A DNA stretch of 8,991 bases, taken from Syntrophobacteria bacterium. Its GTDB lineage: Bacteria > Desulfobacterota > Syntrophobacteria > JARFUL01. Shown in pieces: positions 1 to 5,840 of this stretch. A model generated the notes under the pieces. It saw only the letters and a list, made by a program, of their open reading frames with translations, ran no database searches and had not been told where the DNA came from. The stretch covers positions 1 through 8,991 of the forward strand of contig JARFUL010000306.1 in the NCBI GenBank assembly GCA_029289015.1, read 5' to 3'. Within the stretch, counting starts at the first letter, position 1, and each line of letters opens with the position of its first letter. Position numbers and translations under genes: made by a program.

Positions 1-862
1 CCACGGTCCGGACCCCATCGTTATAGGGGGTGGCCCTTATCCCCAGAGACGACTCGATGCGCCCGGTGGCGAGGGAGACGTCCCGGGGCGCGAAACCCCC
101 GGCCATCTTTACGGGCCGAACCAGCTCTTCGGAGACCCCCAGCTCTCTCGCAAAGCCAAGGCCCATCTCGTAGCGGGAGAGCCTTTCCGGTCCCCCCAGG
201 TGAAAGAGCCCGGTGGGTCTTTTTTCCATGCCTATCCATGCGGAGACCGCGCGGTACACGTCGTCGGAGAGAAGCGGGGTGCGGAACTGGTCCACAAATA
301 GGTCCACCGGCCTGGATGAGGCCAGGGACTCGATGACGGACACGAAGAAGTTCCTGGTGGCACCGGGGGGATAGTCGTAGAGGAGCGCGGCCCTGAGAAT
401 GATATGCTCGCCTCCGAGCCCGGCCACCGCGCTCTCCGCGGCCACCTTGGTGCGGCCGTACTCCGACACGGGGCTCGGTTCACTGGTCTCGTCGTAGGGC
501 GGGGAGGAGCCGTCGAATACCTGGTCCGTGGAGATGAGAACGAACCCCGCGCGGGTCTTCTTTGAGAGCCGGGCCAAGAGCTTGGCCGCGGCCGCGTTGA
601 CCCCGAAGGCCATCTTCCTCTCCTCCTCGCAGACCTGCACGCTGGCCACAGCCGCGCAGTGCACCACAAAATCGGGCCGCACCTGGAAGAAGAGCTCCTC
701 CACCTCGTAGGGGCTGAGAAGGTCGCAGAGTTCGTGGGCCGCGGGCCAGTTTTTGGGGGTCCTGGTGCGCGAGGTGGAGACCACCCTGAAAGAGCCGGCC
801 AGCCTCTCAACCAGCCGGGAGCCCAAAAATCCGGTCGCGCCAGTAACCAGGACCTTTGTCAC
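1..862 (-). CDS. RmlD-like extended SDR (dTDP-4-dehydrorhamnose reductase family), 3' end cut by window edge
   Basis: NAD(P)-dependent sugar-nucleotide reductase type protein; the best-known family member makes dTDP-L-rhamnose for surface polysaccharide. Translating from a GTG start at 862-860 gives 287 complete codons with no stop. Visible: the N-terminal Rossmann motif TGATGFLG (residues 7-14, GxxGxxG), the strand HCAAVAS near 68-74, STDQVFDG (111-118, family consensus STDyVFDG), the catalytic pair Y135-GRT-K139, and the late segment APRDVSLATGRIESSLG (258-274), which matches the RmlD C-terminal pattern, so only a little is missing. The GTG is chosen because GGAG lies 7 bases upstream; the nearby ATG is out of frame. 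Family members include MAT2B-like regulators, so the exact substrate is not known. It diverges from the J-domain gene. No rhamnose pathway neighbours are inside the window. Confidence 0.86.
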   Translation of the reverse strand, partial: MTKVLVTGATGFLGSRLVERLAGSFRVVSTSRTRTPKNWPAAHELCDLLSPYEVEELFFQVRPDFVVHCAAVASVQVCEEERKMAFGVNAAAAKLLARLSKKTRAGFVLISTDQVFDGSSPPYDETSEPSPVSEYGRTKVAAESAVAGLGGEHIILRAALLYDYPPGATRNFFVSVIESLASSRPVDLFVDQFRTPLLSDDVYRAVSAWIGMEKRPTGLFHLGGPERLSRYEMGLGFARELGVSEELVRPVKMAGGFAPRDVSLATGRIESSLGIRATPYNDGVRTV

Positions 863-1090
863 TTTCCATCTCCATTGGTGCCTATCCGCCGCGTGGAATC
901 ATGGGTCCTAGAAGCCTGCAAGACATATTAACCGATTTTTATCCTGATGATAGCCTAAAAACCCCCAGGGCCGGCCGGGCGCGGGTCATCGCGCGTACCT
1001 GCCCCATTCCTTATATTCCTTGCTTGACCGCGGCCCCGCGTTGTATTTTAAGGCTCAAAGAAGGATGACCACCCACCGGAGACGGAGGTT
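863..1090. promoter_or_regulatory. Divergent intergenic region between SDR and J-protein genes
   Basis: No gene is visible in these 228 bases, which must hold the start signals of two divergent genes. On the plus strand TTGACC at 1024-1029 is a fair -35 box, but the T-rich element after it (TATTTT 1044-1049) is only 14 bases away. A TATATT at 1012-1017 lacks a -35. On the minus strand TAATAT- and TATCAT-like hexamers lie in the AT-rich part (about 925-960) without a good -35. The promoter positions are therefore uncertain. Confidence 0.3.
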
Positions 1091-1915
1091 TTGGACAGGT
1101 ACTACAAGATACTGGGCCTCGAGCCCGGCGCATCGCCCGAGGAGGTCAGGCAGGCCTACAGGGACCTGGCCAAGGTCTGGCACCCGGACAGGTTCTCCGA
1201 CAAGGACTCCCGCCTCAAAGAGAAGGCCGAAGCCAAGACCAGGGAGCTGAACGAGGCCTACGACGAGATCGTAAAGAGCGGTTTCAGGGTGGCCCGGGAC
1301 GAACCCTACGGCCCTGAAGAGGCTGACACGCAAGGGGACGCGTGGGACGAGTGGGAGCCGGGCTTCCATGATTCCGAGGGCCCGGCACCGCACGGCCGCG
1401 AGCCTTCCCCGTTTGGGTGGTTCCTCAAGGCCCTGATGGTCTTCTCCCTTGTTATGGTGGCCGTGATCATCGGTGCGGGCCTGGTAGGCAGGAAGATTGA
1501 CAGGTTCCTCGGGGCCGTCCATTCCCGGGAGGAGGGCTCCTCAGCAGTGAACAACGCGTTCAAGATGCTGGGCGAGCTTAAGAAGGAGATACTCGGTGAG
1601 CAAGGGGACGGTGCGCTCAAGGCCCAAAAGGGTCCCAGAGCCGGGTTCATAGCCATCGGGATGGACAAGAACGACGTGAGAAGGCTCCAGGGCGAACCCG
1701 GGAAAATAGAGCAGCAGACCTTCGGCGAGCTGTGGTGGTATAATAAATCCTCGATCCAGTTTATGGGCGACAGGGTAATGGCCTTCAGCAACCGGGGCGA
1801 CCTGAAGGTGGCCGCGAGGGTTGAGCCCGGCCGCGAGGCCAAACCCAAAAAGCTCTACCAGTACAGGGACAAGGAGGGCCGGATCTACATCTCGGACGCG
1901 CCCAGGTCCAGGTAG
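1091..1915 (+). CDS. J-domain membrane protein with C-terminal BamE/SmpA-like and DUF4124-like segments
   Basis: A 274-residue protein. Residues 3-62 are a J-domain (DnaJ-type DnaK cochaperone) with the diagnostic HPD at 31-33 and the helix IV-like TRELNEAYDEI. An acidic, Gly/Pro-rich linker (about 66-108) follows, then one hydrophobic helix (about 113-133, ALMVFSLVMVAVIIGAGLVG). The C-terminal half contains GMDKNDVRRLQGEPG (190-204) and WWYNKSSIQFMGDRVMAF (215-232), which resemble the SmpA/OmlA/BamE fold, and ends with YQYRDKEGRIYISDAP (256-271), resembling the DUF4124 signature. The J-domain is expected in the cytosol and the C-terminal part across the membrane; this topology is inferred. 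The start is TTG at 1091: GGAGA (1078-1082) is well spaced, GGAGG (1084-1088) is too close, and the upstream ATG (1065) is out of frame. RidA follows 12 bases after the stop. The J-domain is certain; the C-terminal assignments are from pattern memory. Confidence 0.88.
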   Translation: MDRYYKILGLEPGASPEEVRQAYRDLAKVWHPDRFSDKDSRLKEKAEAKTRELNEAYDEIVKSGFRVARDEPYGPEEADTQGDAWDEWEPGFHDSEGPAPHGREPSPFGWFLKALMVFSLVMVAVIIGAGLVGRKIDRFLGAVHSREEGSSAVNNAFKMLGELKKEILGEQGDGALKAQKGPRAGFIAIGMDKNDVRRLQGEPGKIEQQTFGELWWYNKSSIQFMGDRVMAFSNRGDLKVAARVEPGREAKPKKLYQYRDKEGRIYISDAPRSR

Positions 1916-1927
1916 CCAGGAGGAGAT

Positions 1928-2392
1928 ATGGTTGAGAAGAGACTGAAAGAGCTGGGTTTCGTGCTTCCGCCCCCGCCCGGGCCCGCGGGCTCCTACGTTC
2001 CCTGCGTCCGGGTGGACTCCCTTGTGTTCGTGTCCGGCCAGCTGCCCTTTGTGGAGGGCAAGGTGAAATACGTGGGCCGGGTGGACACGGAGATCTCCAC
2101 CGAGGAGGCCCAGGACGCGGCCAGGATCTGCGCGCTCAACGGGCTGGCCGCGCTGAAGGAGGAGGTGGGCGACCTGAATCTTGTGGAGAGGGTTGTGCGC
2201 ATAAACGGGTATGTGGCTTCCGCACGGTCCTTCCTCAACCACCCCGCGGTGCTGAACGGCGCGTCCGACCTCATGACCGCGGTGTTCGGCGAGGGGGGCC
2301 TTCACACCCGGGTAGCGGTGGGGGTGGGGACGCTTCCCCTGGGCGCGTCGGTGGAGCTGGACTTCATATTTCGGGTTCGAAAGGAACAGTGA
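1928..2392 (+). CDS. RidA (YjgF/YER057c/UK114) family protein
   Basis: A 154-residue member of the Rid family, whose best-studied members hydrolyse reactive enamine/imine intermediates released by PLP enzymes. It is longer than canonical RidA (about 130) and looks like the subgroup beginning LKELGxxLPPPPxPxGxYVP (here residues 6-25). Visible: VFVSGQLPF (33-41), the region NGASDLMTAVFGE (110-122) and the C-terminal block HTRVAVGVGTLPLGASVELD (126-145). R128 is at the place of the substrate-binding Arg essential for deaminase activity, and E143 matches the conserved acidic residue. AGGAGGAG at 1918-1925 is a very strong ribosome binding site directly before ATG 1928. It lies in a co-directional run with the J-protein and the HD hydrolase, and its stop overlaps the next start. 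Substrate specificity within this subgroup is not deducible. Confidence 0.93.
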   Translation: MVEKRLKELGFVLPPPPGPAGSYVPCVRVDSLVFVSGQLPFVEGKVKYVGRVDTEISTEEAQDAARICALNGLAALKEEVGDLNLVERVVRINGYVASARSFLNHPAVLNGASDLMTAVFGEGGLHTRVAVGVGTLPLGASVELDFIFRVRKEQ

Positions 2393-2949
2393 TGAAACAG
2401 ATAGCCGACTTCTTCTTCGAACTGGGCATGCTGAAGAAGACGCCCCGCACGGGGTTCCAGTTTCTGGGCACGGGGGCCGAGTCCGTGGCCGAGCACATCT
2501 TCAGGACCGCGATGATCGGCTACACCCTGGCGAGGCTGGCCAACGCGGACGCGTGCCGGGTGGTGATGCTCTGCCTGTGCCACGACCTGGCCGAGACCCG
2601 CACCGGGGACCACAACTACGTGAACAAGCGCTACGTGAGTGCGAAGGAGCAGGACGCGGTGGCCGACCTTACCGCGGGCCTGCCCTTCCGGGACGATATA
2701 TTGGACCTTATGGGGGAGTATAAGGGCAAAGAGAGCCTTGAGGCCCGCCTGGCCCACGACGCGGACCAGCTCGACCTGATCTGCGAGCTGAGGGAGCAGC
2801 TCACGCTGGGAAACAGGTATGCGGCCCTGTGGATGGAACACGCTAAAAAGAGGCTCGTGACCGAGGTAGGGGCCAGGCTCGCGGGGGAGATAGAGGAGAC
2901 CGACCCCTCGGCCTGGTGGTACGAGGGCAACGACTCCTGGTGGTCGTGA
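2392..2949 (+). CDS. HD-domain hydrolase, YfbR/HDDC2-like 5'-nucleotidase
   Basis: A 185-residue metal-dependent HD phosphohydrolase; relatives (YfbR, HDDC2) remove phosphate from deoxynucleoside monophosphates. Metal and active-site residues visible: H35 in ESVAEHIFR, H64-D65 with E68 and G72-D73 in CHDLAETRTGD (the family pattern HDxxExxxGD), and the late Asp in HDADQLDL, where D125 is the likely equivalent of the final metal ligand. Length and motif spacing fit the family. The C-terminus is unusually Trp-rich (four Trp in the last 11 residues). The ATG at 2392 overlaps the RidA stop (TGATG); a GTG three bases earlier is in frame, but AGGA at 2382-2385 is better spaced for the ATG. Translational coupling with RidA is likely. 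The natural substrate is inferred from the family. Confidence 0.88.
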   Translation: MKQIADFFFELGMLKKTPRTGFQFLGTGAESVAEHIFRTAMIGYTLARLANADACRVVMLCLCHDLAETRTGDHNYVNKRYVSAKEQDAVADLTAGLPFRDDILDLMGEYKGKESLEARLAHDADQLDLICELREQLTLGNRYAALWMEHAKKRLVTEVGARLAGEIEETDPSAWWYEGNDSWWS

Positions 2950-2952
2950 CGC

Positions 2953-2965
2953 GGCCCAAAGGGCC
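2953..2965. terminator. Short hairpin between convergent genes
   Basis: GGCCC-AAA-GGGCC forms a five-pair GC-only stem in the 21-base gap between the stops of the HD hydrolase (plus) and the Memo protein (minus). There is no clean U-run on either side, so it could be a weak bidirectional terminator or only an RNA 3'-end hairpin. Confidence 0.35.
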
Positions 2966-2970
2966 CTATC

Positions 2971-3828
2971 TTAGAACACCGCGCCCACGTAGCCCACGAA
3001 GCTCTCCGAGGGCATCTTGTCGTAGCTGGTCGCGTAGAAGAGCTCTTCCGCCTTCGTGGCGCCCATCTTGAGCCCCGCGGCCAGCGCGGAGGCCGCCGCG
3101 CCCGCGCAGCACGCGTTCTGGTTGGTCATGGCCTCCTTTATAATCTCCTCCGGGTCCATCTTCACGATCAAATCCACAACGCGCCTGTCGTTCTCCTCCC
3201 TGACCCATTTCACCGCGTCCTCGCCGCTCCCCATGTAGGTGAACCCGTAGTTGGGCCCGTAGTGGGTTAGATCGGTGGAGCCCACCACCATGAGGCTCTT
3301 TTTTTTGGCCGCGGCCAGGTCGGCCAGGGAGCGGGCTATGTCGAGGGACTCGGGCCGGGGGGGAAGCCCCAGGGGCAAAATCTCGGCGTTGGGAAAGAAG
3401 TACTTGATAAAGGGGAGCTGGAGCTCGATGGTGTTGTCCGTCTTGTGCCTTGCCACGGTCTCCACCTGGAAAGAGAACCCTGAGACCAGCTCCTGGGCCA
3501 GGTCGGTGCTTATGGAGAGGTCCCCGAGCGGGGTCTGCCAGACACCCTCGGCCATGATGTAGTTGGGGCTGGACGCTGCTAGGTGCATCCCGATCACCGC
3601 GATAGCGTCCGGCTCTTTTACCATGTCAGCCAGCGCGGCGAAGACGATGCACGCGATGCGCCCCGAGAAATACCAGCCCGCGTGGGGCACCACGCCCCCC
3701 ACCCCTTTGAGGTCGGCTGAGGTGGGCCGGGGCCTCGACTCCAGGTACTTCTCTATCTCCCTCATACACCCCGAGCGGTCCCCGGGATACCAGCTACCGG
3801 CAAGTTTCGGCCGCCTTACCGCGGTCAT
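2971..3828 (-). CDS. Memo family protein (AmmeMemoRadiSam system protein B-like)
   Basis: A 285-residue protein of the Memo (COG1355) family, related to LigB-type dioxygenases. In bacteria and archaea the family usually occurs with AMMECR1 and a radical SAM gene; its reaction is unknown. Visible: RRPKLAGSWYPGD (5-17, the family N-terminus), VVPHAGWYFSG (46-56) with H49 matching a metal-ligand His, H82 in IGMHLAA, TPLGDLSI (99-106), IELQLPFIKYFFP (134-146), GSTDLTHYG (183-191), and C240-C241 in QNACCAGAAASAL at the place of the conserved Cys. The usual EHSxExxLPF motif reads DNTIELQLPF, so the family His is replaced by Asn132. The start at 3828 has a G-rich ribosome site just upstream and gives the usual short N-terminus; an in-frame ATG at 3849 would add 7 residues but has a poor site. 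It follows the ADH by 57 bases. Confidence 0.92.
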   Translation of the reverse strand: MTAVRRPKLAGSWYPGDRSGCMREIEKYLESRPRPTSADLKGVGGVVPHAGWYFSGRIACIVFAALADMVKEPDAIAVIGMHLAASSPNYIMAEGVWQTPLGDLSISTDLAQELVSGFSFQVETVARHKTDNTIELQLPFIKYFFPNAEILPLGLPPRPESLDIARSLADLAAAKKKSLMVVGSTDLTHYGPNYGFTYMGSGEDAVKWVREENDRRVVDLIVKMDPEEIIKEAMTNQNACCAGAAASALAAGLKMGATKAEELFYATSYDKMPSESFVGYVGAVF

Positions 3829-3866
3829 GGCCGCACCCCCTTTCCCCATATGGTTGATATGACTTC

Positions 3867-3875
3867 AGTATATCA
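3867..3875 (-). promoter_or_regulatory. Possible extended -10 promoter for the Memo gene
   Basis: On the minus strand the ADH-Memo gap reads TGATATACT, an extended -10 element (TGn then TATACT, 5 of 6). No good -35 is seen, which is tolerated by extended -10 promoters. Initiation near 3860 would leave a leader of about 30 bases before ATG 3828, so Memo may be transcribed independently of the ADH as well as with it. Confidence 0.35.
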
Positions 3876-3885
3876 CAACACCCCC

Positions 3886-4914
3886 CTAATCTATCACCAG
3901 TACCTTCGCGCCCCTTATCTTTCTCTCCCTCAGCTCCAAAAGGGCCCTGTTCGCGTCCTTTAGCCTGAACTCCTGGACCTCGGGCCGCAGGGGAATCTCG
4001 GCCGCGAGCGCGAGAAACTCCCCGATATCCCTCCTCGCAACATTGGCCACGGACTTGATCTCCTTTTCCATCCACAGGTGCGCGGGATAGTCCAGGTTCA
4101 AAAGGTAATCTTTGTCCACGTCTTCCTTGCGGATCGCGTTTATCACCAGGCGGCCCCCGGGCTTGAGGTTCTTGAGCGCCTCCACCACCGGCTTCCACAC
4201 CGGGGTGGTGTCTATTATGGAGTCGAGGCTTTCCGGGGGCTCCTCCTCTGTGCGGCCCGCCCACACCGCGCCCAGCTCCCGGGCAAAGTCCCTCTGGGCC
4301 CCGGTTCTTGCGAACACGAAGACCTTTGAGCTGGGAAACCTGTGCCTGGCCATCATCAGCACGAGGTGCGCGGACGCGCCGAAGCCGGTGAGCCCGAGGG
4401 TTTGGCCGTCCTTGAGGCCGGTCAATCTCAGGGACCTGTACCCTATCGCGCCCGCGCAGAGAAGGGGCGCGGCCTGGGTGTCGGTAAAGACCTGGGGCAC
4501 CTCGAACGCGAACTCTTCCGGGACCACGGTGTACTGGGCGTATCCCCCGTTTGCGTCTCTGCCTGTCGCGGTGAATTCCGCGCAGAGGTTCTCATCCCCC
4601 GCCCCGCAGGGGCCGCACCCCATGCACGACGAGTGGATCCAGCCTATGCCCACCCTGTTGCCGACCCTGAACCTCTCTGCGGCCCTGCCAAGCTCCTCGA
4701 CCCTCCCCACGATCTGGTGGCCCAGGATCACGGGAAAGCTGGGCGGCGGGGTCCTGCCCTCGATCTCGTCCAGCTCGGTGTGGCAGACCCCACACGCGGA
4801 CACCCTCACCAGAATTTCACCCTCCCCAGGGACAGTGTCCGGCAGGTCCACCATCTCCAAGGGGGCTCTACTCTCCGCGAGGTCTACAATCCTTTTCAGC
4901 ACCATGGCCTTCAT
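3886..4914 (-). CDS. Zinc-dependent alcohol dehydrogenase, CAD2-like MDR family
   Basis: A 342-residue medium-chain dehydrogenase that would oxidise an alcohol or reduce an aldehyde with NAD(P)(H) in the cytosol. Catalytic zinc ligands: C41 in CGVCHTEL, H66 in ILGHQIVG and C153 in LLCAGAIGYR. The structural zinc lobe is complete: C97, C100, C103 and C111 in CMGCGPCGAGDENLC. The nucleotide-binding loop is GLTGFGASAH (174-183), a form typical of the CAD2 subgroup, as are SVANVARRDIGEFLALAAEIPLRPEV-type residues near 288-313. The residue after H66 is Gln, where most zinc ADHs have Glu. MKAMVLKR at 4914 is chosen as start because GGGGAGGG sits 8 bases upstream; an in-frame ATG at 4968 would add 18 non-conserved residues. 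Substrate unknown. The Memo gene lies downstream on the same strand. Confidence 0.93.
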   Translation of the reverse strand: MKAMVLKRIVDLAESRAPLEMVDLPDTVPGEGEILVRVSACGVCHTELDEIEGRTPPPSFPVILGHQIVGRVEELGRAAERFRVGNRVGIGWIHSSCMGCGPCGAGDENLCAEFTATGRDANGGYAQYTVVPEEFAFEVPQVFTDTQAAPLLCAGAIGYRSLRLTGLKDGQTLGLTGFGASAHLVLMMARHRFPSSKVFVFARTGAQRDFARELGAVWAGRTEEEPPESLDSIIDTTPVWKPVVEALKNLKPGGRLVINAIRKEDVDKDYLLNLDYPAHLWMEKEIKSVANVARRDIGEFLALAAEIPLRPEVQEFRLKDANRALLELRERKIRGAKVLVID

Positions 4915-5110
4915 AGGCTCAGCCCTCCCCTTTTCCTGTCTACCTGTAAATCTTATTACATTTTGCACGGGATGGGGAAACGTTAGGTCGCTTTGGCATG
5001 GCTCTGGGCCCGCGGCAGGGGGAAAAGGGCCAAAGCCGCGGTTACCAGAGTTGATAAATTGCTTCAGGTATTTGGCTTATCTATATGATATTAATTTATT
5101 TATCTGTGAT
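4915..5110. other. Upstream region of the ADH gene, becoming AT-rich
   Basis: No gene seen. The part nearest the ADH carries its ribosome site; TAAGAT on the minus strand near 4950-4955 is a weak -10 without a matching -35. From about 5050 to 5105 the DNA turns strongly AT-rich and contains TATGAT (5084-5089, plus strand), a good -10 hexamer by itself, but with no -35 at normal spacing. It could serve as the promoter zone for the ADH or for the structured block to its right. Confidence 0.3.
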
Positions 5111-5346
5111 GCTTAACGCGGGCTGTCCAGACAACAAAAAACAAGCAATGCTTGCAGTGCTTGCCGGAATTCGACCGGGCTGCTGCTTGACGCGAGGTTC
5201 TAAAAATACGAGGAGGATTGCTAGCTAAATCCAAAAGCGCGGTGAAGACCAAGTGCGCTCTTTAGGCACCAGCCTGGACCCGAGCTGCTCCGGAGCGGTG
5301 AAGGAAGAGCACCGGATGTCCGGAATCAGGGCGAGGGGGTCGCCGA
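5111..5346. other. Structured, non-coding GC-richer block; candidate ncRNA or ribozyme relic
   Basis: This block lies between AT-rich flanks and has no convincing reading frame, yet it is dense in inverted repeats: CAAGC/GCTTG (5142-5154), GGATT/AATCC with an 8-base loop (5215-5232), a nested AGCGC-GGT-GAAG-ACC-AAGT-GCGCT (5236-5259), the palindrome GCTCCGGAGC (5287-5296), CCGG-ATGT-CCGG (5312-5323) and GGCGA/TCGCC (5330-5344). A near-direct repeat, GCTTAACGCGGG (5111-5122) and GCTTGACGCGAG (5185-5196, 10 of 12 identical), brackets the first part. GTGCG at 5253-5257 matches the five-base 5' consensus of group II introns, but no domain V or reverse transcriptase is seen. It matches none of tmRNA, RNase P RNA, SRP RNA or 6S RNA as I know them. 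Strand is undecided; the nested hairpin reads well on plus. Confidence 0.3.
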
Positions 5347-5640
5347 TTTGACTTAGAAGGTATACTATAACCATAGGGAATTGTTTTCCTATGAAGATGA
5401 TATGTTATATATGATTCGTTGTTCGCAGTTATAGTACCGCTTTTTATAAACCATGCTGTTTAAACAATAATACCTGAACATTACTCCTTGCAGCAGTACG
5501 CTCAAGAAGACATATAATATATATTATTTTGCACCGATTTGAGGCAGGGATGACAAGCAGCCTTACTTGACAGGTAAGCCATTGTTGCAGCTACCAAGTT
5601 CGCTGGGGTAATAAGGCAAATATTCTTTAATGTAACAACT
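5347..5640. other. AT-rich intergenic stretch without a recognisable gene
   Basis: The composition is clearly unlike the neighbouring genes. It contains an 8-pair hairpin ATAGGGAA-TTGT-TTTCCTAT (5373-5392, one G-U) and a perfect 14-base palindrome ATAATATATATTAT (5514-5527). Short frames exist on both strands but lack ribosome sites and family resemblance. It may be old foreign DNA or a decayed element; nothing here identifies which. Confidence 0.35.
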
Positions 5641-5814
5641 ATGCTGCTCGGCTGCGCGGGACAACCCGCGTCCATACAGGACAATTCATATTTCAGAAAC
5701 CCGTTGTCTCCTCTCGATTTGCCGCTTTCTGCCCCGGTTTTTTGGGCCCTTTACATCAGCCAAACCGCGTTACCTTGGTATGCTCCCCTGTCTCCGCAAG
5801 ACCGCGTGGAATGA
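5641..5814 (+). CDS. Doubtful small ORF, 57 residues
   Basis: An ATG frame starting MLLGCAGQPASIQDN, with a lipobox-like LLGC at its very beginning. The frame stays open upstream to a stop at 5575-5577 without another usual start, and the bases before the ATG show no ribosome site. The N-terminus is too short for a lipoprotein signal as it stands, so this is either a chance frame or the remnant of a small lipoprotein gene whose start was lost. The rest (many Pro and Leu, a WALYISQTALPW patch) is not recognised. It overlaps the hairpin at 5655-5670. Confidence 0.15.
   Translation: MLLGCAGQPASIQDNSYFRNPLSPLDLPLSAPVFWALYISQTALPWYAPLSPQDRVE
5655..5670. repeat. Perfect GC hairpin CGCGGG-ACAA-CCCGCG
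   Basis: A six-pair GC-only inverted repeat with a four-base loop, in otherwise mixed intergenic DNA some 170 bases beyond the radical SAM stop. There is no T-run on either side. It may be an RNA 3'-end hairpin for minus-strand transcripts. Confidence 0.35.
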
Positions 5815-5840
5815 TTCTAGCTCTTTTTGGCCGCGGCTGT

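Noticed and set aside
232..810. Minus-strand 192-codon frame, Arg/Pro/Ser-rich
   Set aside because: It is a shifted frame of the SDR gene, whose real frame starts at GTG 862 and carries all SDR motifs.
1541..2305. Minus-strand frame of 254 codons opposite the J-protein and RidA genes
   Set aside because: Antisense to two recognised proteins; its translation has no family features.
4112..5116. Long plus-strand frame of 334 codons opposite the ADH gene
   Set aside because: It is antisense to a clearly recognised zinc ADH with all motifs; long antisense frames are expected in GC-rich DNA.
5514..5527. Perfect AT palindrome as an operator or origin element
   Set aside because: Simple ATAT composition makes a chance palindrome likely, and no initiator gene or iterons are nearby.
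5502..5684. Minus-strand 60-residue frame (MSCMDAGCPAQ...)
   Set aside because: No ribosome site, AT-rich low-complexity end, no family resemblance, and it runs across both the hairpin and the AT palindrome.
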